Assembly: GCA_005281725.1 (NCBI GenBank)
Contig: SSBO01000012.1
Span: 1,223,911-1,287,910, forward strand
DNA length: 64,000 nucleotides
Direction of reading: 5' to 3'
Source: Wuchereria bancrofti
Taxonomy: Eukaryota; Nematoda; Chromadorea; Rhabditida; Onchocercidae
Positions 36,901-49,452 of the stretch are shown one piece after another. Below the pieces are notes generated by a model, which was not told where the DNA came from, did no database searches, and saw only the letters and a list, made by a program, of their open reading frames with translations. The first letter of the stretch is position 1; each line of letters starts with the position of its first letter. The position numbers and the translations under genes are program-made.

Positions 36901-39900
36901 ATTTCTCCAAGATCATCACCTTCGCTAATTGTGGAAGATGAACCGCCACTCTCGCCTGCTTTCTCTTCTTCTATTTCTTTATCTTCGTCTTAAAATATAT
37001 TAAAACATCTATGAAACTAGATTTAAAAAAAAAAAAAGTAACAGTAGAAATGAAACTTCGCACGTACCAGTAATATTCAGTGAATGATTCAATTTAAACT
37101 TAACGAAATGCAATTTACCTATCATAAAAAGAATTCAGAAATGAAACAAGAGTTTAAAATATTATCCTGAAATAAAAATACATGTTTTAAACTTATATTT
37201 TTAAGATATCAATTGAAATACATAATTAATAAACACAAAAATTAACACACACATAAATATCAACAAAAACCAATTTACTAACGGCAGCCTTATTATCTCT
37301 ACCTAATAATCCTAAATTAATATCAAACATACAAATGAACAACTTTAATATAAATGATATAAAGTTATTTTCATAAGTAAAACACACAAATACAGAATTT
37401 AGCCTCAATAATGATAATTTCGACACTTCGCACATGTTAATTGTTGACAAAAATTCAATTGGAACAATTAATATCAATCAGATAAGCAATGAATGTTCTA
37501 AAATAATCAAAAATGATGGAACGAATTAGCTACGAATAATTTGCACTCAATCCTTAACAATATATCAGTGTTTAGATCACTGATTCTGAAGGTATAAATC
37601 ACTCTTAAAGTTAACTATTACTTTTTGATAACTCATATATAAATTTTCGCAATCATGGAAGGAAACAAAAATTTTCATCAAGAATTTTTTTCACCTTTTT
37701 AGTTCCATTTCAAAGTTTCACTACAATATTATAGAGCCTAATTTTATTCAATATATTATTAAATGGCACGAATGAAAAAAGTGAAGTGAAAATTGTCCAA
37801 ATTAATAGATTCTAATGAATGAAAAAATTCATTCAATAAAGAGAATTGAAAATTAATCATTCATTTCTTCTCTAATGAGCAAACTATTTCAGATAAGAAA
37901 TATACAGCTAAACATCATCCATAATTACAATATATATATAACTACAATGATGACGTCATCAATATAATAATCAAAAATATTTAGGATAAAAATTGTTGTA
38001 ATAACAAAAAATATTAACTATAATATTGATATTTGATAAGTCGAATTAATTTTTATGACATTCATTTCATTAATAGCTCTAGTATGAATTACAATGGAAA
38101 AAAACATGAAAAGATTAGTTGAAATTATGCACAAATTTGCTATAAAGCATTTTTATGACATTCACTTCATTAATAACTCTACATAATATGTCATTAATTC
38201 ATTCAATAATACAGGTAATGTGATGACATGAAAAATCAATATATATTATCTATAATATCATATAAGAAGAATAATGAAACATTTTCACATACATTTGCTA
38301 TAATTTTTAGCTATAATTCATTTTGTTAATTCATTCATTTTTTCTCATTAGCTTTAATGATATCATTAGACATATGAATTCTTTTTTTTTTTCACATAAT
38401 AATTATCAAGTCTCTAGAAATACTCTGCGTATTGATCAATGTGATGAAAAATCTGTGTTCCATTGTTATAATTACTTTTTTTGAAAATTATATTGGTGAT
38501 GAATGACATCATATTGTAATTATTATATCTATAATTTTTGTTAAAATAAGAAAAAAAAAGTGAAGATTAGTTAATTTCACTATCATAATGTTACATTGAG
38601 CAAAGCAGTATAACAAAGAAATGAATAATATGATATTGAATATGTAGTAAAATAGAATGAATATAACATATACATGTTCAAGTACAAATGTATTATGATT
38701 GACAGTTAACAATTTAAATTATATTCAATATTCCTTTCATTCATTTCAATTATCCTTCAAAAGTTGAAAAAAAATAATAATTAAAAATAATAATATCAAT
38801 TATTGAAAGTTATCAGTATTTTCACTTCGATACTTAAAAGATTAATCATCAATAGATTAAAACACGGTTCTGCGATTATTTAACGAAATAGATATGACGA
38901 GAATGCTTTCCCGTATAAAGATGATTAAAGAATAATCAATGGAAAATGAGGACATTTCCTTTTAGAAATCTAATTCCTAGCTAGAGAGCTGTAAGAGATC
39001 ATCATCATCACTGACGGGTTCAAGATGTTAAAGGTCAATGAGCACTACGAGCAAAGATTATATACTACTATGGTGTAAAGAAAAAATGGTTATACTATGC
39101 AAACTGAGAATTCTTAATTTAAAAAAAACTAGGATTCATAAAATCCCCTGAAATCTTCTCTCAATATGTATCTTCTGAGCTTAGATATGTTATCAGTACA
39201 TATCACTTTAAAAACTAGTACATACTATGCAGAATACTAAATACATACATATCCAAAGTATAAAAACCAAGTTACTAATATCAATGTAAATGTTGAAATC
39301 TTGCATATTCCTCGTCTAATTAATGTCTTGAGTTAATTAACTTGAATATGTCTGCATCTACTGTTATAATGAATAGATTTACAAAGCTATATTCTATGTA
39401 TTAGGTGGACTTGCAAGCCTACAACTATATATTCCCATGTCATTCATAAGAATAATAAGTAAATACTTTACAACATCTTAAATTCAACACCTAAATAACC
39501 TTACAAATGACCTAAATGTATCCAAATAAGTGTAACAATGCTACCATTAGAAATAGCACTCTAAAGCGATCCAAAAAATCAGGAAAAATCGATTTCCGAA
39601 GCACAAAATCCAGTCTTTTGTTCACCTGAAACTATATTGGTTCCCCAAATTATCCATACCGCAATTTCTCAAATGCCTTTTCAAATGAATAAGAAATGGA
39701 AATACATACGTATGTGAAAATCAAACAAGAAAACTTTTACTCTTCCATTTTTAGTAAGCGTAAAAGTTTTTCCACTGCACTTTGTGGGGAACTGCTAGTG
39801 AAAGGGTAATTTTTTTTCTGCCAAACGAGATGAACATAAGGTTTTACTAGGATTTGAAAGTCTTCTTACATGGCATAACTGTTTTAACAGAAAGTAGGTC

Positions 39901-41611
39901 GGACCGAAGCCGATAACTATTAATATACAAAGCAATGATAAAGAAATGTTAACAAGGCTACGTTAAATAAAGCAATAACAACAATAATAGTAGTAGTAAT
40001 TGAAATTAAGGTCACTTCGATGTTAAAAAAGATGAAACAAATTGAAAATGAATAAAACCGTTGATAGGTTATAAAATTCTCAGTTGTATTTTGAACCACT
40101 TAACATATTTGAATAAACATTAACGAGGTAAAGTTAACTATTTCACTGACATGTAATCTTTTTAAAAAACAACAGAGAATACGTTTAGCTTGTGACGTAC
40201 ACTTCAGTAAATTAATAATACCATATTTTTTTCGAATCCGAATGTTATAAAACAGGACATCTTCCATCACGGAAAAGTAAGAAAGTAGAGGTAATACTAA
40301 ATTCAATATAACAAAGCGCAAAAAGTGGAGTAAAAAAGCAGCAGATGAAAGTCAACATATAAAACTGAAAGCAATGATAATCCTTCCACTTACCTGAGCT
40401 ATATTTTGACCTGAATTATTTTTTTTTGTGCTAAATATCAAAAAAATAAAAAGAAAAAAAAATTAACGATATGAACGCGAACCAGCCCTTTTGCTTTTTT
40501 CGCGAGCAGCAATTCGTTTTGAGATCCGTTCTGCTTGTTTTGCACGTGCACGAAGTCCCATTTTCGGTTTTCCAGATCCCGAATCAGGTGATGATTCATC
40601 ACTTTTACGTTTTTTATGTTTCCTTTCCTTTTCGGTTTTCTTCGCAGCAGCTTCTCTTTCTAACGCAAGCATTGCTGCACTTCCAGGACCCATTTTTCGA
40701 CTACTTCTCCTTCCCACTTCACGAGTTTCAAGTAACCTACTACTTGCACTCGTATCAACTGATCGGTCTTCCAGATCAAGTGGCATCTTTATACATAATT
40801 CTTCATAAATGTAAATCAATGCTTTCGGCATTATATGAGCAAATCTGAAAAACAACTGTCCTTATATCATCATATTCCCAAGATAATACAAAAAAGTAAT
40901 AATGTTCCTTCCTACAATTGAATTATTAATCAACTTAATTGATAAGCATATAAATGCAAGGCATACTGCATTTCAACGTGACAACCAATGCCACTTGTGT
41001 TGGCTATAATCCAGCCGAAAGAGTGTATTTCAAGTGAGAAAATCAAGCCATTAGCAATTGAACTGGCAAAATCTAAGTTAAAATGATATATTTAATGTTG
41101 CTTAGTCCCTCCTCATATTTCCTTTCTTCAATAAAAATTAAAGAAAAACCTACTGATCACAAACAATTTCATCAAGAAAATTTTTCATATGGACTGAGTC
41201 AGCAACAAATACCAGAAAACCCAACTTGTTTACAACCTGAAATTAAGAATGAACATTGAACTTGCCAACCTTCAAGTCAATACTACTTCTCAAACAATGT
41301 TATTGAATGACGTTTCTTCCAATCTATTTTTGCAATATTAAAGACAAACTTCAGTTTCCTCGATCTTTTCTGGATGTTTTTTGATCAGATGAAGTTCGAG
41401 AAGTACCATTAATTCATACTCACGAAGACGCTCGTAGATATCTACTGCTCTTTCTTCACGATCATATTTCGTTGTTAAATCATCACATGTAAGTATGATA
41501 TGTTTTTCAATAAACTCGTTTACCAAATCCTATAAAACTTAGAGTTCGTACCATTAAAAACGGACTTTCATTTTGCTATTTAATAAAAATATAAAAAACT
41601 AGAAACAATGT

Positions 41612-41676
<65 letters not shown>

Positions 41677-43228
41677 CAAAGAAAAACTTTTCCCATCTGC
41701 GAAAAAATAAAATCATTCCGGATTACTAACCGAAACAAGATCCGACCAAGTTACACGCATAAAATAATGATGCAAAGTATTAATAATCATGTTATAACAT
41801 TGTAACGACTTCTTTCGCTTTCGCAAAATCTGGTCGTAGATAGGTAGAAAGACTTCCGGCAACTTCTTTTCATCACAAACTAAATAAAATATGCAGTCTC
41901 AAATGTATTCTAACTTTACAGCAGCAGTTTCTTTGTTCAGGGCATTTGCCTGATATATATTACAAAGAACTGAAACACTGAATATCTAAAACTGTATCTA
42001 ATATCTCATTAGAAATTAATGCCATGTAAATAAATTGCTTATATGTTCGAGATTTGCAAATTCTCTGCTACAGATAAAATCTAATAGTTTTGGAAAAAAG
42101 ATTTTGAGCTTTTAAATACCAAAAATTTCAAGCATTAAAAATAACCTATATTGACATAATCATTCGATTCTGAAGCTAGTCTACGCTCTGTGCGTGCTCG
42201 CACAAATTTCCGCATATTCTTCGGGTATTTCAGGTGAATTTTTTGAGCTTCACCGAAGTCTTCCAATTTCGGAAGCAAATGATGCCTATCCGCAACAAGA
42301 AGATTTCGATATTCTGATACTGATTTTGGTTTGTTCGGAGACGGTCCTCGGCTATCGACTTTTGAACTAGTTTCTGGAAACAGCAATTTTTTCCTTTCGA
42401 GTATGTTAAAACTCATTTAGGAAGGTAAATTCAAAAGGTTCCTAGAAACTGCATCTGAACTGCAACGACTCCACAGTGTCGCTTTTATAATATGTAAAAT
42501 TTTCAACAGTTCTAAGTAAATCAAGCACACCAAATATCTCCTGCTTAATCATAGATAAATTAAATGCAATAATGAAACAAATTGATCGTCTGTCCTTCCA
42601 TATACTATTTTTGACTACAGAAATTAGATTGCTTCGCTGAGATGCAAGGTCTAAAATAATTAACAACTGAGAAAACTATTGGAAAATTACCACTTGGCCC
42701 CTGTTCAGTTTCACCTCTCAAACGAGCTTCCAGAATTTGTCTTTTCTCTGGATCCATATTGCTGAGATGTTTTTCGACGATTTCTTTAACTGTCTGATAC
42801 GGTATCTCATCCCGTTTGAAATTTCTCTGAGGACAAAGGCTAAAAACTGCATTCACATGTAAAATTCAAAATAAGCAAATAACAAATACAAGTAAACGAA
42901 TAGTGAACTATATGTATTATTATTATTATCATATTATATGTATTATTATTATTATCAATATTATTATTATTATTGTCATTGTTATTATTATTACTATTAT
43001 TTGTCAAACATTACTATCACTATTTTCATCAAATATTTATTTATTAATTACTATATTATTATTCATCAAACAAATAGTAAATAAACAGCAATACTTTATA
43101 AATCGAGCAAAAACACTCTTATTTTACAAACAAAAACCAACTTTTTGAACAACTCAAAAGCAGCATCCTCGAAACTTCTTTGCTGCTCCATTCGTTCCAA
43201 TGAAGCCTTGTTGTCTCGAATAACTCCC
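33969..43228 (-). CDS. TICRR: Treslin/SLD3-like DNA replication initiation protein (at least 12 exons, N-terminus incomplete)
   Basis: Treslin (SLD-3 in worms) loads CDC45 onto the MCM helicase at origins after CDK phosphorylation. Exons, 5' to 3' on the minus strand: 43228-43138, 42826-42691, 42373-42146, 41879-41731, 41529-41350, 41236-41154, 40844-40483, 36988-36794, 36589-36306, 35686-35579 (alternative start 35701), 35139-34856 and 34608-33969. Every join is in phase, giving about 912 residues. The helical region of exons 5-7, with YELMVLLELHLI, VHMKNFLDEIVCDQFAHIMP and KALIYIYEELCIKMP, resembles the Sld3-Treslin domain. Downstream are basic Ser-rich segments and candidate CDK sites VPSTPKSK and MQTPLSKLNR, comparable to the sites treslin uses to bind TopBP1. 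The tail is Ser/Lys-rich and ends DDKMNVL. If intron 7 (3.5 kb) is not spliced, the frame instead ends at 40463 (RSYR-stop). The start lies upstream of 43228. Domain call is from memory of the family's pattern. Confidence 0.6.
36989..40482 (-). other. 3.5-kb intron of the treslin-like gene
   Basis: AT-rich sequence between exons 40844-40483 and 36988-36794. The donor is G|GTTCGC, weaker than the other donors in this gene. The acceptor is TTTTAAG. No coding exon was seen inside. The open frames at 37226-37477, 38509-38712 and 40100-40321 are low complexity. A full CRE palindrome is at 37948-37961. Confidence 0.5.
37948..37961. promoter_or_regulatory. CRE-containing 14-bp palindrome
   Basis: TGATGACGTCATCA is a perfect palindrome around the CRE octamer. 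It lies inside the long intron of the treslin-like gene. A role is inference. Confidence 0.3.
41615..41672. repeat. AT dinucleotide microsatellite
   Basis: An uninterrupted AT run of about 58 bp in the intron between exons 5 and 4 of the treslin-like gene. Confidence 0.95.
42912..43003. repeat. ATT trinucleotide microsatellite
   Basis: An ATT/TATT array in the intron just before the second recovered exon of the treslin-like gene. Confidence 0.8.
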
Positions 43229-44850
43229 CTGATAGTTGAGACAATTACAAATTATTGTATTGGTAGTGCAACGTCGCAAATAAACGTGAAATATAAATAC
43301 CGCACATATGTAATTAATATACATAATACTGAATATTCATACGTCCAATTATATACTATCTCATACTGAATTCAATATTTGATTAATGTTATGTTATGTT
43401 ACAGACAGGATAAAATTATTTACTGTCTTATTAATGATTTGCACAAAATCACGCAAGATAAATATAATTAAGTCACAGTTTTAACTTATTGAAATCATTG
43501 CTTCAAAGATTGATAAGAACAATGACAAGGAAAAATGGTAAATAGTAAAAATAAGAAATCATATTACATAATTTCGGAATATAAAATGAGATGAAATATA
43601 AGTATGGCATCGATAAATATGATGTAACATCAGATAAAGTTAGCAAACTCATTGTTAAATCAAATAAAAGAATTGAAAAAAAGAAAAGAAAAGAAAAAGA
43701 CGAAAAGAAAACGAGCAGATTACAAAACATTTTATCTTAACATTTGTTGGTTTAGCCGTTGTAAGAAATGAAGTAAGCAGTTAACACTATGAAAGGCTCA
43801 GTGTGCAACAGGAAAGAATTTAGGATAATATTGAAAGATGATCGTAAATAGAACGAATAATTAATTGAGAAGAAAAATGATACTGAAAAAATCGTATATA
43901 ACTTTAGGAAATTAATCAGTTCTACTTTTTTTTCAATTCTACTTTTTTAACAATCGTTAAAATTTCTAGAATTTAACTTTAAAGTATTTAGTAAAACATG
44001 AAAATAATAGATTTAACATCTATTTAAATCATTTTCATTTACACACTCATCTTAATACTCAATAAGTTATAATCATCGTATATTTTCTGTATACATATAT
44101 ATTTGAAATGCATAATTATTTGCATACGATGTGACGTAATGTACAATTTTTTAAATGCTTCCCTTAAACTGTTACTCTTACGTAATTTGACATAAACATT
44201 TCTTAAAAAAAGAAAAAAAAAATGATCAATGATTACATAGAGCTAAAAATAAATTTGACAAATAATAAATGCAAAAAAAAAAGATAAGTAAAAAATAAGA
44301 TAAAAAATAACACCAAAAAAATTATGCAGTGATTTAATCACAATATTCTTCTCAGCATGCTTTATGTGTTATGAATTCTTCCACAAAATCATCCTAAATT
44401 CATAAACAAACTTTTAAATTTATTAATAAATTAATATATATTAAGATCATTCATATACATTATTAAAATATTCATTTAATTAAAACTGTACTATTGTCAT
44501 AAACATTCACTAAATAAACAAGCAAATAATTAGTGACTAATTAAGGAGCATTAAATAATTGAGCATTTTTGAATAATTTGCATCATTTTTCCATCTAATC
44601 TTTTTCTTTAGTAATGAGGAAATAAATAGTCGTTTATTGGTGACATTTTTTCATATACTTTATTTCTTCTTCCAATAAAACAATTAGATATAAAAATTAA
44701 ATTTGAAATCTAATCTTAGCATAAATTAAAATATCTGCTAATCATTCCATCGCAATAAATTTTACGGCTAAATCTTACGACTTACAGTGATAATACGAAA
44801 CTTGGCGGGTAAGTTTTGGAAGCCACCTGCTGCTCACAGAATTTTTTTAC

Positions 44851-44920
44851 CCGAAGTTTTGTTAATTTGAAAAAAATGCTGTGCTAAGAGTGTGGCTGAG
44901 TATTGCAGCACTATAGCCAT
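44851..44920 (-). CDS. Possible upstream first exon of the treslin-like gene (uncertain)
   Basis: In a short GC-richer island (44760-44960), the minus strand has an ATG at 44920 followed by MAIVLQYSATLLAQHFFQIN and a donor-like G|GTAAAA after 44851. A TATAAAA-like string is just upstream. The phase (1) does not fit the first recovered exon of the treslin-like gene (needs 2), so at least one more exon or a different donor would be required. Tentative. Confidence 0.2.
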
Positions 44921-45139
44921 TATTTTATACCAATTTACTATGACTTTTTGCGCTCAGCGGAAATTCATCTATCTTTTGTTGTTTCTTTTTCTAATAATAT
45001 AATTTTTGTAGTTTTTAAATTTACATTAGAAATGTTTGCATTTCGTTTCTTTGAACAATTGAACTTGTAAACAAAGTTAACATTTTTTTATTGTTCTAAA
45101 GTTGTATTTATAAATATATATCTTTCCGCCAAATGACAC

Positions 45140-45420
45140 TCTTTTCATTAATCGGATAACATTCTATTATTTTTTAATAAGTTAACCGGATGACATGACA
45201 TATTATCTTTTAAAATAGCTTAACCGGATAACACACTATTTTTTAAATAATTAACCGGATGACATGACATATTATTATCTTGAAGTAACCGGACAACATA
45301 TTGCTATCTTTTAAATACTTAACCGGATGGCATGACATATTTCTAAATAACTTAACCGGATAACATACTTTTATTTTTTAAAATTTAACCAGATAATAGC
45401 TAGCTTAATTTTATCAAATA
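45140..45420. repeat. Minisatellite with TTAACCGGAT core
   Basis: About eight diverged units, each with (TT)AACCGGAT(G/A)ACAT and often followed by GACATATTA, spaced at roughly 30-45 bp. The unit length varies because of the AT spacer between cores. Confidence 0.8.
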
Positions 45421-45975
45421 ACATATCATCAATTTCTTTTTTTTTCCAAAAGATGAAAAATAACAATCATTTTAATAAATTATAAACTTTTGAACCGAAA
45501 TTTTTTCATGGTTAAATCTCAACATTTTGTTAATTCTAATTAATTAGTGGAATAGTTATTTAATTTATAGCATTTTATTTTCTTATGTTGAAACAATGTA
45601 GAAATGAATAAATTGTCAATCGAATAATTGAAATGGTAATTGTAAAATATTAAACGAATAAAAAAGGCTATTTCATATTTTACTTTAATATTTTGCTAAA
45701 TTTCTTTCCTTTTTTTTTTTCTCAATTTCATACAAATATGCAAAAGATAATTTTTCGCTTCTTTAAAGACATTTCAGCTAGACAATTTTCATTTCTTTTT
45801 TTCGATAATAATTTCTGCTTCATTTTAAAAAGCATTTCAGATGACAAATCAGATGACATTTCCTACTTCCTTTATGATAATATCAAATTCAATTCATTCT
45901 CATTTATTCTTTTTATTAAACTATGATTTGTAAACAATTACATATCCTTTATTGAACTTTTCTTTTTTTCTTTCA

Positions 45976-46230
45976 TAACTATTTACTAATCACTTCCGGA
46001 TAAATTCTGGAAGCTTTTTTTTTTCAATAACTATTTACTAATCACTTTCGGATAGATTTTGGAAGCTTTTCCTTTTTCAATAACTATTTACTGATCACTT
46101 CCGGATAGATTCTGGAAGCTTTTCCTTTTTCAATAACTATTTACTAATCACTTCCGGATAGATTCTGGAAGCTTTTCCTTTTTCAATAACTATTTACTGA
46201 TCACTTCCGGATGGATTCTAGAAGCAAATT
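45976..46230. repeat. 53-bp tandem repeat (about 5 units)
   Basis: Five near-identical units of about 53 bp. Each contains ATAACTATTTACTAATCA and then CTTCCGGATAGATTCTGGAAG, an imperfect inverted repeat. Units differ by only a few bases, so the array is young or homogenised. Confidence 0.9.
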
Positions 46231-49200
46231 GGATGAGGGTGTAACTTCAGTGTAATGGAAAGAAATTTTTCTTTTCTTTTTTTTTAAATAGTCAAATAAA
46301 AATGAAGTGAACATTATATTGTAAAATATGATTTTGTAGCGAAAGGAAAACTGAATAAATTGTACCTTAAAAAATTTTATGTGATCAAAAAAAAAAAATA
46401 AAAATCAAAGTAAAAAATGAAGAAAATAAATTTTTCTCTTAAATGATTAAACAAAACTGTATAGCAGAATATGTAAGAAAGTTTTTATATAGCAATAAAA
46501 GAAAAAGAATCAAATAGCTTTTGCATTTTTTTTTTTTGTTTTGTTTGTTTGTTTGTTTGTTTTTGTTTTTTCGTTTCTTGTTTTAAAATTTTTAGGAGAA
46601 AAAGAAAAAAATACAAGAAGGAAAATAGATAAAAGAAAACTATTTCAATCTTTAAGCCTATCCTATTTTACCTTTTACATTTATTCTTTTTCTCCTTTCT
46701 TCTTTCATTTTTTTGTTTGTAAATTTAAAAAAAAAGAAAAAAAGGGAAAAAAAGAAAAACAATGGTTTAATGATAAAAAAAGCATCAATTTAGTTTCTAA
46801 CCATCGATGTTTTTCTTGCATAAAAAGAAGAGGAAATAAAAATATTTTTTCTTTTGCATTAATTTTTTTTTTCTCTTTTCTAATTTTTTTTTTTTTTTTT
46901 TTCAAAACGACAAACCAATTTGATTTTCTTTTTCTTTTTCGTATTCAGCTATAATGTACCACATATAGATCTATTGTTTTATGTATTTCTAAAGTAAGTA
47001 AAGAAAGGGAAAGAGAGAGGGAGAGGGAGAGAAAAAGAAAAAAGAGGAAGAAGGAATGACAGAGAGGGGGAGAAAGAAAAATTAGTTCATAATTTAAAGA
47101 AAAAAAAAAAAGCAAATAACGAATTTGTAATAAAGTTTTTCGAAAATTTTTGGAATCAAAAAAAAAAGAGGAAAGAAATGAGAGAAAATAATTTTTCTTT
47201 CAATTTTTTGATCATAAAAAATAGTAAAAATATGGGATAAGTAGAACTTATTAATAACAAATGAGAAGAATTTTTTTTTTCTTTTCTAATTAATGATTTT
47301 TGCAATTTTTCTTTCTCTCTTTTTTTTAGCTATTTTAAGCATATATAATTTGCCAAAGAATATGTAAATAGTTTCGTTTTTCTTTTTCTTTCTTTCAATA
47401 TTTAATAATATTTACACAAATTTTATTGCATAAATATAATATCACGTATATACACGTACGTACGTGTGCATATTCTCAAATATGCTAAATGCGGATATTC
47501 TTTCCTGTATCAGTAATTTTAATAAATTAATATAAACTTATGTATAAATATTTATGCTTGCGTATGAGTATTTTCTAAGCAAAAAAAAAATGCTTAATTA
47601 ATTAATAATCTGAACTTGTAACTTGATTATTAGTCAGGTCGACATATATATATTCTTGATTGTCGACTAGTTTTAAAGATTTTCCAAAACTTCAAGATGA
47701 AAAAAATTAAGAATAAATAAATATATTAAAGATTATCTTCTTTTATAGTCTTTTTTTTTTAAAAAAATTCCTTTAAAAACATAATCTAATTCATTTTGAA
47801 AAATTTTAAAATATGAAAGTTTAAAATAAATGAAAAGAGAACATTTTACAAATACCAATTGTGTCAGGTAATTTTTTTTTTCTTTTTCAAAATTTGCAAT
47901 GCTTTTTTGGTTCCTAACTAATGTTCATTTTTTAAAACTGATAAATAGTAAGTAATACATAAAGAATTTTAAATCAATGGAGTTAATATTTTCAAAAATT
48001 AGAAAGGTTTGGAATAGAACATAGAATTGCTTTAAATTGGTTAATCGATAATTTATTGCATTTTTATTTTTATATATGAATGTACTTCTCTATATTTTGT
48101 GCCTATCATATTGTTATATGTCAATTATATTTACATAAAACATATATATATAAACATAGCAAGAAAAAAAAAATGAAAAATAGTAAAAAAGATTGAATAA
48201 ATCTTTTATTTAAAATATTTTAAAAAAAAAAAGTAAATAAACATTTCCTTTTTTTCGTCTAATTTTTGCTTTATAAAATATTATTTAATCATTTTGTGAT
48301 TTTTTACATTTGTTTTTTTTTTAAAAAACAGCAATGTAAAAGTTAAAAAAAAAGAGATATATGAGAGTGAAAAAAAAAATTGAAAAAATTTTTTTGTAAA
48401 AGATAAAAAAGAGAAAAAATATGGCAACAATAGAAATCTAATCGTTTGATAATAAATTTGAGGCTTATAAAATCTTATAGGAAATATATTTTATATATTA
48501 AACCATCTGTTTGCTTCTATTTTTAGATGAAAAAGTTTTTTTTTTTTCGTTTTTTCTTTTTTTACTATTTTATTTTCTAAAAAATATTTGAAAGAGAAAT
48601 TTTATAGCTTTGAAATTACATAATGAAATGGAAAGTCTATTCATTCTATTTCTATTGAATCATATTTTAACAAATTTCTTCTTGTTCATCAGTTTAATTT
48701 TATTGTTTCGTTTTTTCATGTATTTTTTGTTTGTTTTTTTTTTTGCCCTTTTATTTTTCATTTGCTTGTTAAATTTTCAGTTCATGAATTAGTAAAATTA
48801 AGACTTAGAAGGGAGGAAGAGAGAGAGAGAGAGGGAAATTTGAAAGAAAAATCAATTTTAATCGTAATTTAATGATTGTTATTAAACTCTTTTTAATCTT
48901 ATCATGATTGATTTGAAATGTTTTAATTTAATGAATACTGTTGAACTCTTTTTGATGTTATCATCAATGGTTTGAAATGATACGATAAAAGAAAAAAAAA
49001 AGAGCAGATCATTTTAATGTTTTAAAAAATTTTTAAATTGAAATGACTTAATTTGAGAGGAAAAGAAAAAAAAAGGTGTAAAGCAAAAGATGGATAAAAA
49101 TTTTATAAAAATTTTTAATGATATCATTCAACTGTCATTTACAAAATCAAATTTATAAAAATAATCAAATATCAAATGATAAAACATTGATCAAATCATA

Positions 49201-49408
49201 TTCATTCATCTTTCACAATTCATTCAATTTTTTTTTTTTCATAGAGCTGAAAGACTATAATGAAAAAAAAAATCATTTGTCATATTTTGTTACTGAATAA
49301 AATTTCATCAGAAGATATATTTCTTTCTTTCTTTTCCTTCTTAATAAATTTAAAATAAGCAAAATGGGAAAACAAACAAAAAAAAAGAAAATACATAAGT
49401 AAACAAAC

Positions 49409-49452
49409 ATACACACACACACACACACATACACATACATACATACACATAT
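49409..49452. repeat. AC dinucleotide microsatellite
   Basis: An AC run grading into ACAT units. Confidence 0.85.

Noticed and set aside
46541..46954. 137-aa Phe/Lys-rich plus frame
   Set aside because: Built from poly-T and poly-A runs in a desert.
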